From: a bacterium
GTDB taxonomy: Bacteria > Patescibacteriota > Gracilibacteria > UM-FILTER-43-11
Direction of reading: 5' to 3'
DNA length: 33,988 nt
Assembly (NCBI GenBank): GCA_030427295.1
Contig: JAUHWS010000013.1
Location: forward strand, 1 to 33,988
The position numbers and the translations under genes were made by a program. Of this stretch, positions 1 through 6,486 are shown piece by piece (the stretch's first letter is position 1; each line of letters starts with the position of its first letter). Below the pieces are notes generated by a model, which was not told the DNA's origin, searched no databases, and saw nothing but the letters and a program-made list of their open reading frames with translations.

Positions 1-327
1 GCCGTTGTTGACGACGTTGTCGCCGTTGCAGTAGTCGTCCTGGCCGCCGGTCGGGTCCATGTCGCCCGAGCTCCCGCCCGAGCCATCCGAACCGCCCGTC
101 ATCGGGCCGCCGGTCGGATCCATGTCGCCCGAGCTCGCGGTCGGATCACCGGTGGTGCCGCCGTCATCATCGACGTCGTCATCGCCACCGTCCGAATCAG
201 TCGCGCTGGTCTCGCTACCGAGACCACTGGAGTCAAAATCGATCGGGAGGCAGCCGGTCGACGCGGAGAGGGCGAGGGCGGCGAGGGTGGGAAGGGTGAT
301 GTTGGAAAGGGTGGTGGAAAGATGCAT
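1..327 (-). CDS. Myxobacterial-type lipoprotein, N-terminal part (runs off the window)
   Basis: An open frame runs from an ATG at 327 to base 1 without a stop (109 codons seen). A strong ribosome site, GAGGAG, lies 5 nt upstream of the ATG. The product starts with a short hydrophobic signal (about residues 9-22) ending in the lipobox-like S-T-G-C, with the lipid-accepting Cys at 26. After it comes a low-complexity Asp/Gly/Ser/Thr region with two copies of SSGDMDPTGG, then the beginning of a Cys-containing part (DDYCNGDNVV). Signal, acidic Gly/Ser linker, then Cys-rich repeats is a layout I associate with secreted proteins of Nannocystis/Plesiocystis-type myxobacteria. Function is unknown. The GC content and codon use, nearly all with G or C in the third position, are unlike every other gene here, so it probably does not belong to the same genome. 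Confidence 0.7.
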   Translation of the reverse strand, partial: MHLSTTLSNITLPTLAALALSASTGCLPIDFDSSGLGSETSATDSDGGDDDVDDDGGTTGDPTASSGDMDPTGGPMTGGSDGSGGSSGDMDPTGGQDDYCNGDNVVNNG

Positions 328-663
328 GACGTCTCCTCGTGTGGTTGCACGCAGCCGCCCGAAAGGGTCAGCTGGATTCTCGTAGTGGGTGGCCTTTTCA
401 CAGGCCGAATCGACCGGTCCCCCTGTTGGGTTTCCGGTGTGGTGAATGATTAAAAAAAACCAAAAAATTGTATCGCCACTTCACCGGCAGCAGATACGAA
501 CTAAATTCTTTTTTTATCTTTCCAACCCTATTCTTAGAAAATCTATCGTGGGTCTATGGTTGGTCAATCGTGGTTAAGAGAATGAAGACAAATCCCCCCA
601 GCCCCCTTTCTCAAGGGGTAGCTAAGTGGAGAAAAGAACAAGTCATCAATCTATTTGTAAGCC

Positions 664-721
664 ATTCGTAGACAATTCGCATCCCATTCGCAAACCATTC
701 GTTATAAAAAAATTCAATTCG
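664..721. repeat. ATTCG repeat with 11-nt period
   Basis: ATTCG occurs at 664, 675, 686 and 697, an exact 11-nt spacing, and once more at 717. The bases between (for example TAGACA, CATCCC, CAAACC) are not conserved. One helical turn between units puts them on the same face of the DNA, which would suit cooperative protein binding. A decayed tandem repeat is equally possible. Confidence 0.5.
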
Positions 722-763
722 CATCTGCCGCATCATGTGCAACAAAAAATTTAAACCATTGGA

Positions 764-877
764 TTGAATCGGGGGGATCGAAACCTCTTTTAAATAAAAC
801 TGAGCCCAAGAACACTCTTATTCAAAACAAGAGATTCCAGCGGGAAACAGCTTAAAGAGGTTAATGTCCCGATTCAA
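764..877. repeat. Long inverted repeat / structured RNA candidate
   Basis: The outer arms TTGAATCGGG (764-773) and CCCGATTCAA (868-877) are perfectly complementary over 10 bp. After a small internal loop, AACCTCTTT (782-790) pairs with AAAGAGGTT (854-862). A further small hairpin, CTCTT (815-819) with AAGAG (829-833), sits inside. The whole could fold as a branched RNA of about 114 nt or mark a small mobile repeat. There is no T-run after it, so it is not a standard terminator. Confidence 0.45.
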
Positions 878-1097
878 AAACACCAAATTGTCAAAGATCA
901 TGATTTAGTTATTAAATTTTAACCTATTTTTAATATTTTGTCAAGAAAAATGAGTGGAGGAGAGTCCTTTAAAACTCAGCTGATCCTTTAAGATAAGCTA
1001 AAACGGATAAAAATTTCCCCCCAAAGGAGTCATGCCCTATTTTTAATCCTTAGAGAAAAAATTAAGAAATCATTGAGGAATTTTTTAAAATTAAATT

Positions 1098-1126
1098 TTG
1101 ACAAAACAAAAAATCCGTACTAGCAT
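1098..1126 (+). promoter_or_regulatory. Sigma-70-type promoter of the pilus operon
   Basis: A perfect -35 TTGACA (1098-1103) is followed after 17 nt by a -10-like TAGCAT (1121-1126). Transcription would begin near 1133. This rules out the TTG at 1126 as a start for the first pilin gene and supports the ATG at 1192. Confidence 0.6.
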
Positions 1127-1191
1127 TGCCAACCTCTCCCCGACCTGCCCACATTCCCGATTTTGCCCACCCGCATTATTTACTTTTGACA

Positions 1192-1680
1192 ATGCGGACA
1201 AAATCGAACCATCCCACAGGCTTCACTTTTGTTGAAGGACTCATCACCCTCAGTATCATTGGCATTTTTCTAATGCTGACATGGGGAACCCTGCAATTTC
1301 TCATTATGCAGGTCAGCCAACAGTCATCCAGAAATCAGGCCCATTTTTTAGCGATGGAAGGCATTGAAATCGCCAAACAGATCCAAAAAACCGAGCTCAA
1401 TCAAAATGCCGAGCATGGCTTTCAAGATTATTTTGGCAATAAGTCCGGCGACTATGTGATTGAAAAGAAGGGGGGTGGGTTTGATTTAAAGGCGGGCTCC
1501 AATGAAGTGATTTTTTCAAGCAGCGAACCGTTTATCGCCTATTGTCGAACTTTGACGATCACAACTAAAAGCCCATCTTTAATCATGCTGGGTAGCAAGG
1601 TTCAATGGGGTGGTGTCGAATGCCAGGAGGCCTCAAAAACCATGGCTTATTCGACCTACCTGGCGGACTTTAAAAAATAA
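1192..1680 (+). CDS. Type IV pilus/type II secretion minor pseudopilin (GspI/PilV-like)
   Basis: The 162-residue product begins with a short basic leader and then the prepilin peptidase site G/FTFVE at about residues 10-15. The conserved Glu lies at mature position 5, and a hydrophobic helix follows (LITLSIIGIFLMLTWGTLQF) that would pack in the fibre core. The rest is a small beta-rich head with two Cys. The ATG at 1192 is chosen because it gives a normal leader and lies downstream of the promoter; an upstream in-frame TTG at 1126 overlaps the -10 box. It is the first gene of a pilus-type operon, so a minor, tip-initiating pilin is likely. The exact class (PilV, GspI) cannot be fixed from sequence alone. 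A hairpin follows it. Confidence 0.8.
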   Translation: MRTKSNHPTGFTFVEGLITLSIIGIFLMLTWGTLQFLIMQVSQQSSRNQAHFLAMEGIEIAKQIQKTELNQNAEHGFQDYFGNKSGDYVIEKKGGGFDLKAGSNEVIFSSSEPFIAYCRTLTITTKSPSLIMLGSKVQWGGVECQEASKTMAYSTYLADFKK

Positions 1681-1682
1681 GA

Positions 1683-1741
1683 AACCTGTTGCGCAGCGTG
1701 CGAAGGAGTACCCGGCTACTTCGCACACTAGGCCGCAGGTT
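1683..1741 (+). repeat. Intergenic stem-loop in the pilus operon
   Basis: AACCTG (1683-1688) pairs with CAGGTT (1736-1741) and GTGCGAAG (1698-1705) with CTTCGCAC (1719-1726), with partial pairing between. No T-tract follows. It fills most of the gap between two pseudopilin genes and is GC-richer than its surroundings, so mRNA processing or stabilisation is more likely than termination. Confidence 0.55.
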
Positions 1742-1766
1742 AACATCCAACTTAATTCCATAAAGA

Positions 1767-2393
1767 ATGAAACAACCTCAAGGATTCACCCTCATTGAAT
1801 TCATCATTGCCATCGGCCTATTTGCCTTCATGATCACTATTTTAACTTCAACGCTCATGAGCATCCATCGCTTTAAATCACAGATGGAGGATAAAAAAGT
1901 TCTCAACCAAGAGCTAGTTTCCGTTTTGAATAATGGGATTTCAGGCCTGATTCGATCAGGATTTGCCATCGATTATGATCAGACCGTCTCAAATAAAAGT
2001 GATGGAAAGGGGATTGGTCCTCAAGAAACGGGCGATCAATTGGCTATTTTTACGGATCAGGCAGAGACCAACTCCATTTCCATTTATCGAAAGCCTTTCA
2101 CAGAAAACGATGAGCTGGAAGGAGGTCAACTCTTTGTGAGATTCAATGAAGAAAATGAAGTCCCGCTGCACAGTTCCGAGGTGATGATTGAAGATTTTGA
2201 TATTAGACTCCCTGAGGATCCTCGAATGAGTGGGGATCGAGACGTACAGCCTTATGTTCAGGTCAGTCTTCGAGGGGCTAAAAAAATGGATTCCATCAAT
2301 GATGATCGGAAGCCACTAACAGCCACCTATTCCACCACTTACACCCTTAGAAATACAAGCTTAGCAAGCTATAAAAACGAAAAAAGCTACTAA
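1767..2393 (+). CDS. Type IV pilus/type II secretion minor pseudopilin (GspJ/PilW-like)
   Basis: The 208-residue product has a very short leader (MKQPQG), the prepilin cleavage site G/FTLIE and a hydrophobic N-terminal helix to about residue 30 (FIIAIGLFAFMITILTSTL), then a polar head of about 175 residues. Length and leader fit the larger minor pseudopilins of the GspJ/PilW kind. The head has no disulphide pair. The stop codon is one base before the next ATG (2395), so the two are probably translationally coupled. With the preceding gene it likely forms the initiating complex of a pilus or pseudopilus. The class assignment is from N-terminal pattern and length only. Confidence 0.8.
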   Translation: MKQPQGFTLIEFIIAIGLFAFMITILTSTLMSIHRFKSQMEDKKVLNQELVSVLNNGISGLIRSGFAIDYDQTVSNKSDGKGIGPQETGDQLAIFTDQAETNSISIYRKPFTENDELEGGQLFVRFNEENEVPLHSSEVMIEDFDIRLPEDPRMSGDRDVQPYVQVSLRGAKKMDSINDDRKPLTATYSTTYTLRNTSLASYKNEKSY

Positions 2394-2394
2394 T

Positions 2395-3579
2395 ATGAAA
2401 AACATGACACTGCCCCTCAAAACAAAGGCGATCAGAATTTTAATGGGGTTATTCTCACTCTTATTGCTAATCACACCTCTTTACCTAAAGTTTATTTTGG
2501 TCGAGCCGCTCACGTCCCAACGGAATGAAAATGATCAAAAAATAACAGCACTCAGAGACGAGTTGAGTAAAGATGAAGTATTGCTAGCACAAATTAAAAC
2601 CTATCAAGAAGGGCTTTATGGGTTGAATTTGCTTTTGGAGGCTAGAGAAAATATCGCATCAGGCAGTGACCCAGAAAACCCTTACCTCGTCTACGACCAA
2701 GCATTGGTCCTAGACTACTTAAGAAAGCTCCTTCCCGAAGACGCACAGGCAATCAAGTACCAAATCAATGAAAAAGGATGGATCACCATGCCCATTGAAT
2801 CCATTGATTATGGGTCTTTAGGGAGAGTAATTAAAGCCTTCAAAAATGAAAAGTCGACCGCTTTTTCTGAGGTGCTCATCCCGACCACTGTACAGCGCAC
2901 CTTACAACAAGGGAATGATTCAAGTGCGCCCATTTCTAGTCGCTACTCTTTCGTTCTACAGGTCAAATTGAATCCCGATTTTTGGAAGACGGCCTATTCT
3001 TACTCAGACGTAGATTCAACCGCCTATTACAGCAAAGCCATCCAAGATTTTACGGCAATGGGGCTGATCAAGGGGTTTTCTGATGGGACTTTTCAGCCAG
3101 AAAAAGGCATGAACCAAAAAGATTTTATAACCCTAGTGCTCAGATGGCTCAATAAAAAAGGGGAGATGAGCAACGATGAATTAAATCATATTTTAGAGCT
3201 TTTAAAAACCGATACCAAAAATGCTTCACTAATCCTCTCAAAAGAACTCGACTTAGCGACTAGTGTTGATACAGCCTTCGATGAAACTTTAACGCGGGCT
3301 GAGGCACTAAAAATCCTGTTCACCTTAAACCCATTCAATCAAATCCCCAAAGAAGAAATGGGACAGGATCCATTCAACAGCATTCCGTTCAGTGACATTA
3401 GTCACGATGAAGAGTTCATCAAAATAGTCCAAAAAATCAACTCAATCGGCCTGCTTGATTACCTCAATCAAACTTTTAAACCTGACGAAAATGTCAGCCG
3501 GGCTGAGGTGGTTTATTGGCTATGGAAACTCGACTTAAATCTGGTTAGCCCCGAGCAATCAGTGAACAGTAGGCAGTAA
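2395..3579 (+). CDS. PilN/PilO-like inner-membrane protein fused to SLH repeats
   Basis: The 394-residue product has one membrane helix (about residues 14-33) and a coiled-coil stretch (about 35-85). A small alpha/beta region follows, as in the bitopic PilN/PilO proteins that hold the pilus assembly platform. From about residue 203 there are S-layer-homology-like repeats. The first (about 203-252) has YSDVDSTAYY and GLIKGFSDGTFQPEKG. A weaker middle one lies at about 265-320 (TLTRAEALKIL). The third (about 330-380) has FSDIS and FKPDENVSRAEVV. SLH domains bind cell-wall polymers, so this protein could tie the pilus platform to the wall. The fusion is unusual, as normal PilN/PilO end after the alpha/beta domain. 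The last 35 bases lie inside a long hairpin. Confidence 0.7.
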   Translation: MKNMTLPLKTKAIRILMGLFSLLLLITPLYLKFILVEPLTSQRNENDQKITALRDELSKDEVLLAQIKTYQEGLYGLNLLLEARENIASGSDPENPYLVYDQALVLDYLRKLLPEDAQAIKYQINEKGWITMPIESIDYGSLGRVIKAFKNEKSTAFSEVLIPTTVQRTLQQGNDSSAPISSRYSFVLQVKLNPDFWKTAYSYSDVDSTAYYSKAIQDFTAMGLIKGFSDGTFQPEKGMNQKDFITLVLRWLNKKGEMSNDELNHILELLKTDTKNASLILSKELDLATSVDTAFDETLTRAEALKILFTLNPFNQIPKEEMGQDPFNSIPFSDISHDEEFIKIVQKINSIGLLDYLNQTFKPDENVSRAEVVYWLWKLDLNLVSPEQSVNSRQ

Positions 3580-3638
3580 GTAAAAAAAATTAATTAGGTA
3601 CTTATCACTTCCGCTGCTCACTGATTATTCAGGGCTAA
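3545..3638 (+). repeat. Long stem-loop spanning the stop codon of the SLH-PilO-like gene
   Basis: TTAGCCC (3545-3551) pairs with GGGCTAA (3632-3638), AATCAGTGA (3557-3565) with TCACTGATT (3618-3626) and TAAGTA (3577-3582) with TACTTA (3599-3604). The stop codon at 3577-3579 is inside the stem. No T-tract follows on the plus strand. It separates two cotranscribed genes and may act in mRNA processing or in limiting downstream translation. Confidence 0.6.
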
Positions 3639-3659
3639 TAAAAAAATTAATCATTCGAC

Positions 3660-4256
3660 ATGAAATTCAACTCAGAAAAATTGATACGGCCAAGCGCAAA
3701 GCAAGACCAAATGATAGTGGGGCTCCTTGTTATTCTCATCCTCCTTATTTTTATCGGTTGGAAATTCAACTTGAGCATGATCCAAGACTCCAAGCAAATA
3801 AGAAATGACATCCGCGAACAAGAGCAAATCATTCAGATGGAACACAAGAATCTTGAGTTCCTAGAACGCTTATCAAGCCAGCAAAAAAAACTCTCTGCTG
3901 ATATAAAAAGAGTTCAGTCTGCATTACCTCATCAAGATGAAAAAGCAGAGGAAATGATTGCCATGCTCGAAGACATTGCTTTGCAAGATGGGATGATCAT
4001 TGAGGGAATCGGAATAAGAGTCATTCCTGAATCTCAACTCAATCATGATGGACTGGTAGGGGTGGTGAACGTGGTTGAATATAGTTTCTCGGTTGAAAGC
4101 TATTTGCCCAATGTGCTCAATTTTATAAACGCCATTCGGGCTTCATATCGCTTGATGGACATCACCGCCATGGAAATAGAAAAAAGACAAGACGGTATCT
4201 ATCGAGCGGGATTCATTGTTCACGCCTATCACTTAGCCACACCACAATATGATTAA
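3660..4256 (+). CDS. pilO: PilO-like type IV pilus assembly protein
   Basis: The 198-residue product has an N-terminal cytoplasmic tail and one strong membrane helix (about residues 20-40, MIVGLLVILILLIFIGW). A coiled coil follows (about 45-90, with QEQIIQMEHKNLEFLERL), then a small alpha/beta domain. This is the normal size and layout of PilO, which links the outer parts of the pilus machine to the membrane platform. It overlaps the next gene by 8 nt, directly follows a related protein with SLH repeats, and lies upstream of pilC, all expected for a pilus cluster. Sequence identity within the PilO family is always low, so the name rests on topology and context. Confidence 0.65.
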   Translation: MKFNSEKLIRPSAKQDQMIVGLLVILILLIFIGWKFNLSMIQDSKQIRNDIREQEQIIQMEHKNLEFLERLSSQQKKLSADIKRVQSALPHQDEKAEEMIAMLEDIALQDGMIIEGIGIRVIPESQLNHDGLVGVVNVVEYSFSVESYLPNVLNFINAIRASYRLMDITAMEIEKRQDGIYRAGFIVHAYHLATPQYD

Positions 4257-4506
4257 AAAATTGTCATTACTAAGCATTTTTTTGTCCACCATGCTCTTGG
4301 GATACATGTTTTACGCCTATCAATATATCGATCATTCAAAAGCCTGGATCAATTACCAGAAGCCCCAATTGGCAGCTTATTCAAGTTTAAAAAGGGATCA
4401 AACAACTCTTAAAGATTTAGAACGACAGACGATATACAGATCTCACAAAATCCTTGACCCCCTATTTTTTACAAAGCCAAACATTTTCGCCCCCATCAAA
4501 AAATAA
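4249..4506 (+). CDS. Small bitopic membrane protein in the pilus operon
   Basis: This 85-residue protein has a Lys-rich N-terminus, a hydrophobic segment at about residues 5-25 (LSLLSIFLSTMLLGYMFYAY), and then a short basic/polar domain ending in a Pro-rich tail (FTKPNIFAPIKK). The start overlaps the 3' end of the PilO-like gene by 8 nt and the stop is one base before the PilC start. That tight packing suggests it is real and coupled. Position and size recall a reduced PilP-like linker, but no PilP motif is visible, so this is only a guess. The segment could be an uncleaved anchor or a signal peptide. Confidence 0.6.
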   Translation: MIKKLSLLSIFLSTMLLGYMFYAYQYIDHSKAWINYQKPQLAAYSSLKRDQTTLKDLERQTIYRSHKILDPLFFTKPNIFAPIKK

Positions 4507-4507
4507 T

Positions 4508-5767
4508 ATGTACACTTACAGCATCAAAGCAACGGATGCCTTTGGAAACCAGAAAGTTTTTGAAGTACAAGCGAAGGATCATCATGCTGCCTTTGAACTG
4601 ATGAGGACGAAAGGTTTTGAGGCGCAAACTGAAAATATTCTGAAAGCTAGAAAACACACCATGATTTCATGGATGGCTAATTTTCTAGAAAAAACGTCTA
4701 TTTTTGCGGTCTCTAAAAAAGAGATCAACCGACTCATTAAAATGATCGGAAATGCTTTGTTTCGGGGAAAGACACTCAAACAAAGTTTGGAGTTCATTGG
4801 TGAAAATGAAGACAGTAAGCGGCTCAAAAAGCTAATAAACCGCTTGCGCGAAGCCTTAAAAAAACCGTTTGCTAGTCAGGTTGAGATTTTCCAGTCCTTT
4901 CCAAATTATTTTGAAGATGAGTTTTTGGGCATTGTGGAGGCCGGAGAGAGCTCCTCTAATTTGGGGCAGTATATGATGGATTATGTTCAGCAAAAGGAGA
5001 AGCAGGCCGGGCTCAATACTCACTTTAAGGTAACTCTAACAAAGCGATTCATAACGTTTTTGACCATCATTGCCGTTACCCTAGTCGTCGTTCTTTTTGT
5101 CATTCCGCAATTCGAGAATCTTTTTGGGGACGAGTTAAACATTCCCTGGGCCATGCAAATGTTGGTCAATGGATCTGATTTTCTAAAGCAATATGGACCA
5201 AGTATTGTCCTCGTATTTTTAATGACGATAAGTACTTTCACCTATCTCATCATAAAGCACAAAAAAGTACGCTGGTGGTGGCACGATACCATACTTCATT
5301 TTCCTATTTTAGGTCCTACATTAAAAACGTATTACACCGCGCAACTAGCTTACTTTTTGTCCACATTACTCACCAAGAACGTCGACATCATCAAGGCCAT
5401 GAACATTGTGATCAGGCAAGCTAAAAATGTCTGCTTAGTCCACACCTACAAAAGTCTCATTCGGTCCATGAAAGCAGGAGATGATCTTTTTTCAGCCATC
5501 ATTAAAGAATCAGAAAGGGGTCGCTCTTACTTGATTTCATCCATCGTCCAAGCTGCCAAGGTCGGCTCTGAAACCGCCACCTTGGGGGAAACTCTTATGG
5601 ATGTTCGGAATGATCTGGACATCCTGCTAGAAGTCAGATTAAAACGGTCGATCAAGTTATTCAGCATCATTTTTTATAGCCTGATTGTTTTGATGGCCGC
5701 ATTCATAGCCTATGCCATCGGGTCAGCAGTGATTGTTTTTTACGAAAATGCCCAAAATCTCATTTAA
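4508..5767 (+). CDS. pilC: PilC/GspF-family pilus platform protein
   Basis: The 419-residue polytopic protein starts with the typical N-terminal module MYTYSIKATDAFG and two T2SSF domains. The first is at about residues 70-190 and includes GIVEAGESSSNLGQYM. The second is at about 280-400 and includes LIRSMKAGDDL and VGSETATLGETL. Three membrane segments are visible, near 180-200, 225-245 and 385-410. PilC is the rotary inner-membrane platform on which the assembly ATPase acts. The ATG at 4508 gives the family N-terminus; the in-frame ATG at 4454 would add 18 residues and overlap the previous gene. No PilB or PilT ATPase is in the window, so these must lie elsewhere. Confidence 0.92.
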   Translation: MYTYSIKATDAFGNQKVFEVQAKDHHAAFELMRTKGFEAQTENILKARKHTMISWMANFLEKTSIFAVSKKEINRLIKMIGNALFRGKTLKQSLEFIGENEDSKRLKKLINRLREALKKPFASQVEIFQSFPNYFEDEFLGIVEAGESSSNLGQYMMDYVQQKEKQAGLNTHFKVTLTKRFITFLTIIAVTLVVVLFVIPQFENLFGDELNIPWAMQMLVNGSDFLKQYGPSIVLVFLMTISTFTYLIIKHKKVRWWWHDTILHFPILGPTLKTYYTAQLAYFLSTLLTKNVDIIKAMNIVIRQAKNVCLVHTYKSLIRSMKAGDDLFSAIIKESERGRSYLISSIVQAAKVGSETATLGETLMDVRNDLDILLEVRLKRSIKLFSIIFYSLIVLMAAFIAYAIGSAVIVFYENAQNLI

Positions 5768-5769
5768 GG

Positions 5770-5826
5770 ATTGGCTTTAAAAAAGGCAGAGCGTCGCCCG
5801 TTCGCTTTGCCCTTCTTGCAGCCAAT
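5770..5826 (+). repeat. Stem-loop after pilC
   Basis: ATTGGCT (5770-5776) pairs with AGCCAAT (5820-5826), and inside GGCAGAGCG (5785-5793) pairs with CGCTTTGCC (5803-5811) with one G-T pair. No T-tract follows. It is the third long hairpin between genes of this operon, here just before a pilin-like gene that may need a higher transcript level. Confidence 0.55.
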
Positions 5827-5853
5827 TTATTATCTAATTAACCCCAATTCATC

Positions 5854-6486
5854 ATGAAGAATATTCAAGATACTTTATCCACCCAACTTAAAAAACTTAA
5901 AAACAATGAATCGGGTTTTACGTTTGTTGAGTTGCTAGTCGTGATTGTGATCATGGCCGTTCTCATTGCCGGGGCTGCCAACTACTTATTTTCCCAGGGT
6001 GGTTCCAAAGCCCGCGATACCGAGCGAAAAAATGAGATCAAACAAGTGGCAGCCTTAATTGAACAATTCGTCTCCTCTTACGGAGAGCCTCCAAATAGCG
6101 ACATGAAGAACCGACAGATCAAAGAGCGAGCTCAAGAGTGTGCAGCGGTATCAGGCTACAAAGATGCCATCAAATGTTTTAAAGTCCTCCAATATATCGA
6201 GGGTGAAGGCGTTTCCAGCCTTGTCGAAGATCCCAAAGAGGGGATTGAAAACGATGCAGGGCACATCTATCAATATCTCTACGCAGCCGACAACAATGGT
6301 TGGAAATTATGTACCTTGCTTGAAAATCAAACCGACCCAGACTTGAACGACAATTACTCAGGCTCTGGTGTTTACGGTGAAGAAGGGGATCGAACCCATT
6401 GTGTAGTGTCCTCCAATCGAAATTTGGAAGACATTCAAAATGTCGAGGCAGGCAGCACTAGTATTGAAGAACTTTTAGGTGAATAA
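5854..6486 (+). CDS. Type IV pilin-like protein
   Basis: The 210-residue product has a 21-residue leader ending in a cleavage site G/FTFVE. The hydrophobic helix LLVVIVIMAVLIAGAANYLF follows, then a cluster typical of pilin/pseudopilin alpha-1 C-termini (KARDTERKNEIKQVAALIEQF). The head domain carries four Cys, two near residues 95-110 (AQECAAVSG, AIKCF) and two near 153-181 (KLCTLL, THCVV), which could form two disulphides. Length and position after PilC fit a major pilin or GspG-like subunit. It overlaps the next gene by 8 nt, so the large SLH-LysM protein is probably made together with it. Confidence 0.8.
   Translation: MKNIQDTLSTQLKKLKNNESGFTFVELLVVIVIMAVLIAGAANYLFSQGGSKARDTERKNEIKQVAALIEQFVSSYGEPPNSDMKNRQIKERAQECAAVSGYKDAIKCFKVLQYIEGEGVSSLVEDPKEGIENDAGHIYQYLYAADNNGWKLCTLLENQTDPDLNDNYSGSGVYGEEGDRTHCVVSSNRNLEDIQNVEAGSTSIEELLGE

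Larger units (their letters stand above)
328..1097. other. Long gene-free region containing the composition junction
   Basis: No convincing gene is visible. Bases 328 to about 445 are the GC-rich 5' flank of the lipoprotein gene. GC content falls sharply at about 440-460, where homopolymer A runs begin. Downstream are a small perfect hairpin (CCCCTT-TCTC-AAGGGG, 603-618), an 11-nt-period ATTCG repeat (664-721), a long inverted repeat (764-877), and then AT-rich DNA in which I see nothing definite until the promoter at 1098. Confidence 0.6.

Noticed and set aside
59-401. ORFs on both strands across the GC-rich left end (59-385 plus, 99-401 minus)
   Set aside because: GC-rich DNA keeps many frames open. 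Only the frame from 327 has a ribosome site, a lipoprotein signal and sensible composition.
468-671. 67-aa plus-strand ORF just after the composition junction
   Set aside because: TTG start, no ribosome site, spans the CCCCTT hairpin and the start of the ATTCG repeat, and has no protein-like pattern.
1683-1741. Integron attC-like site
   Set aside because: There is a GTTAAC near the right arm, but the R'/R'' core pairs and extrahelical bases of attC are not recognisable, and no integrase or cassette array is seen.
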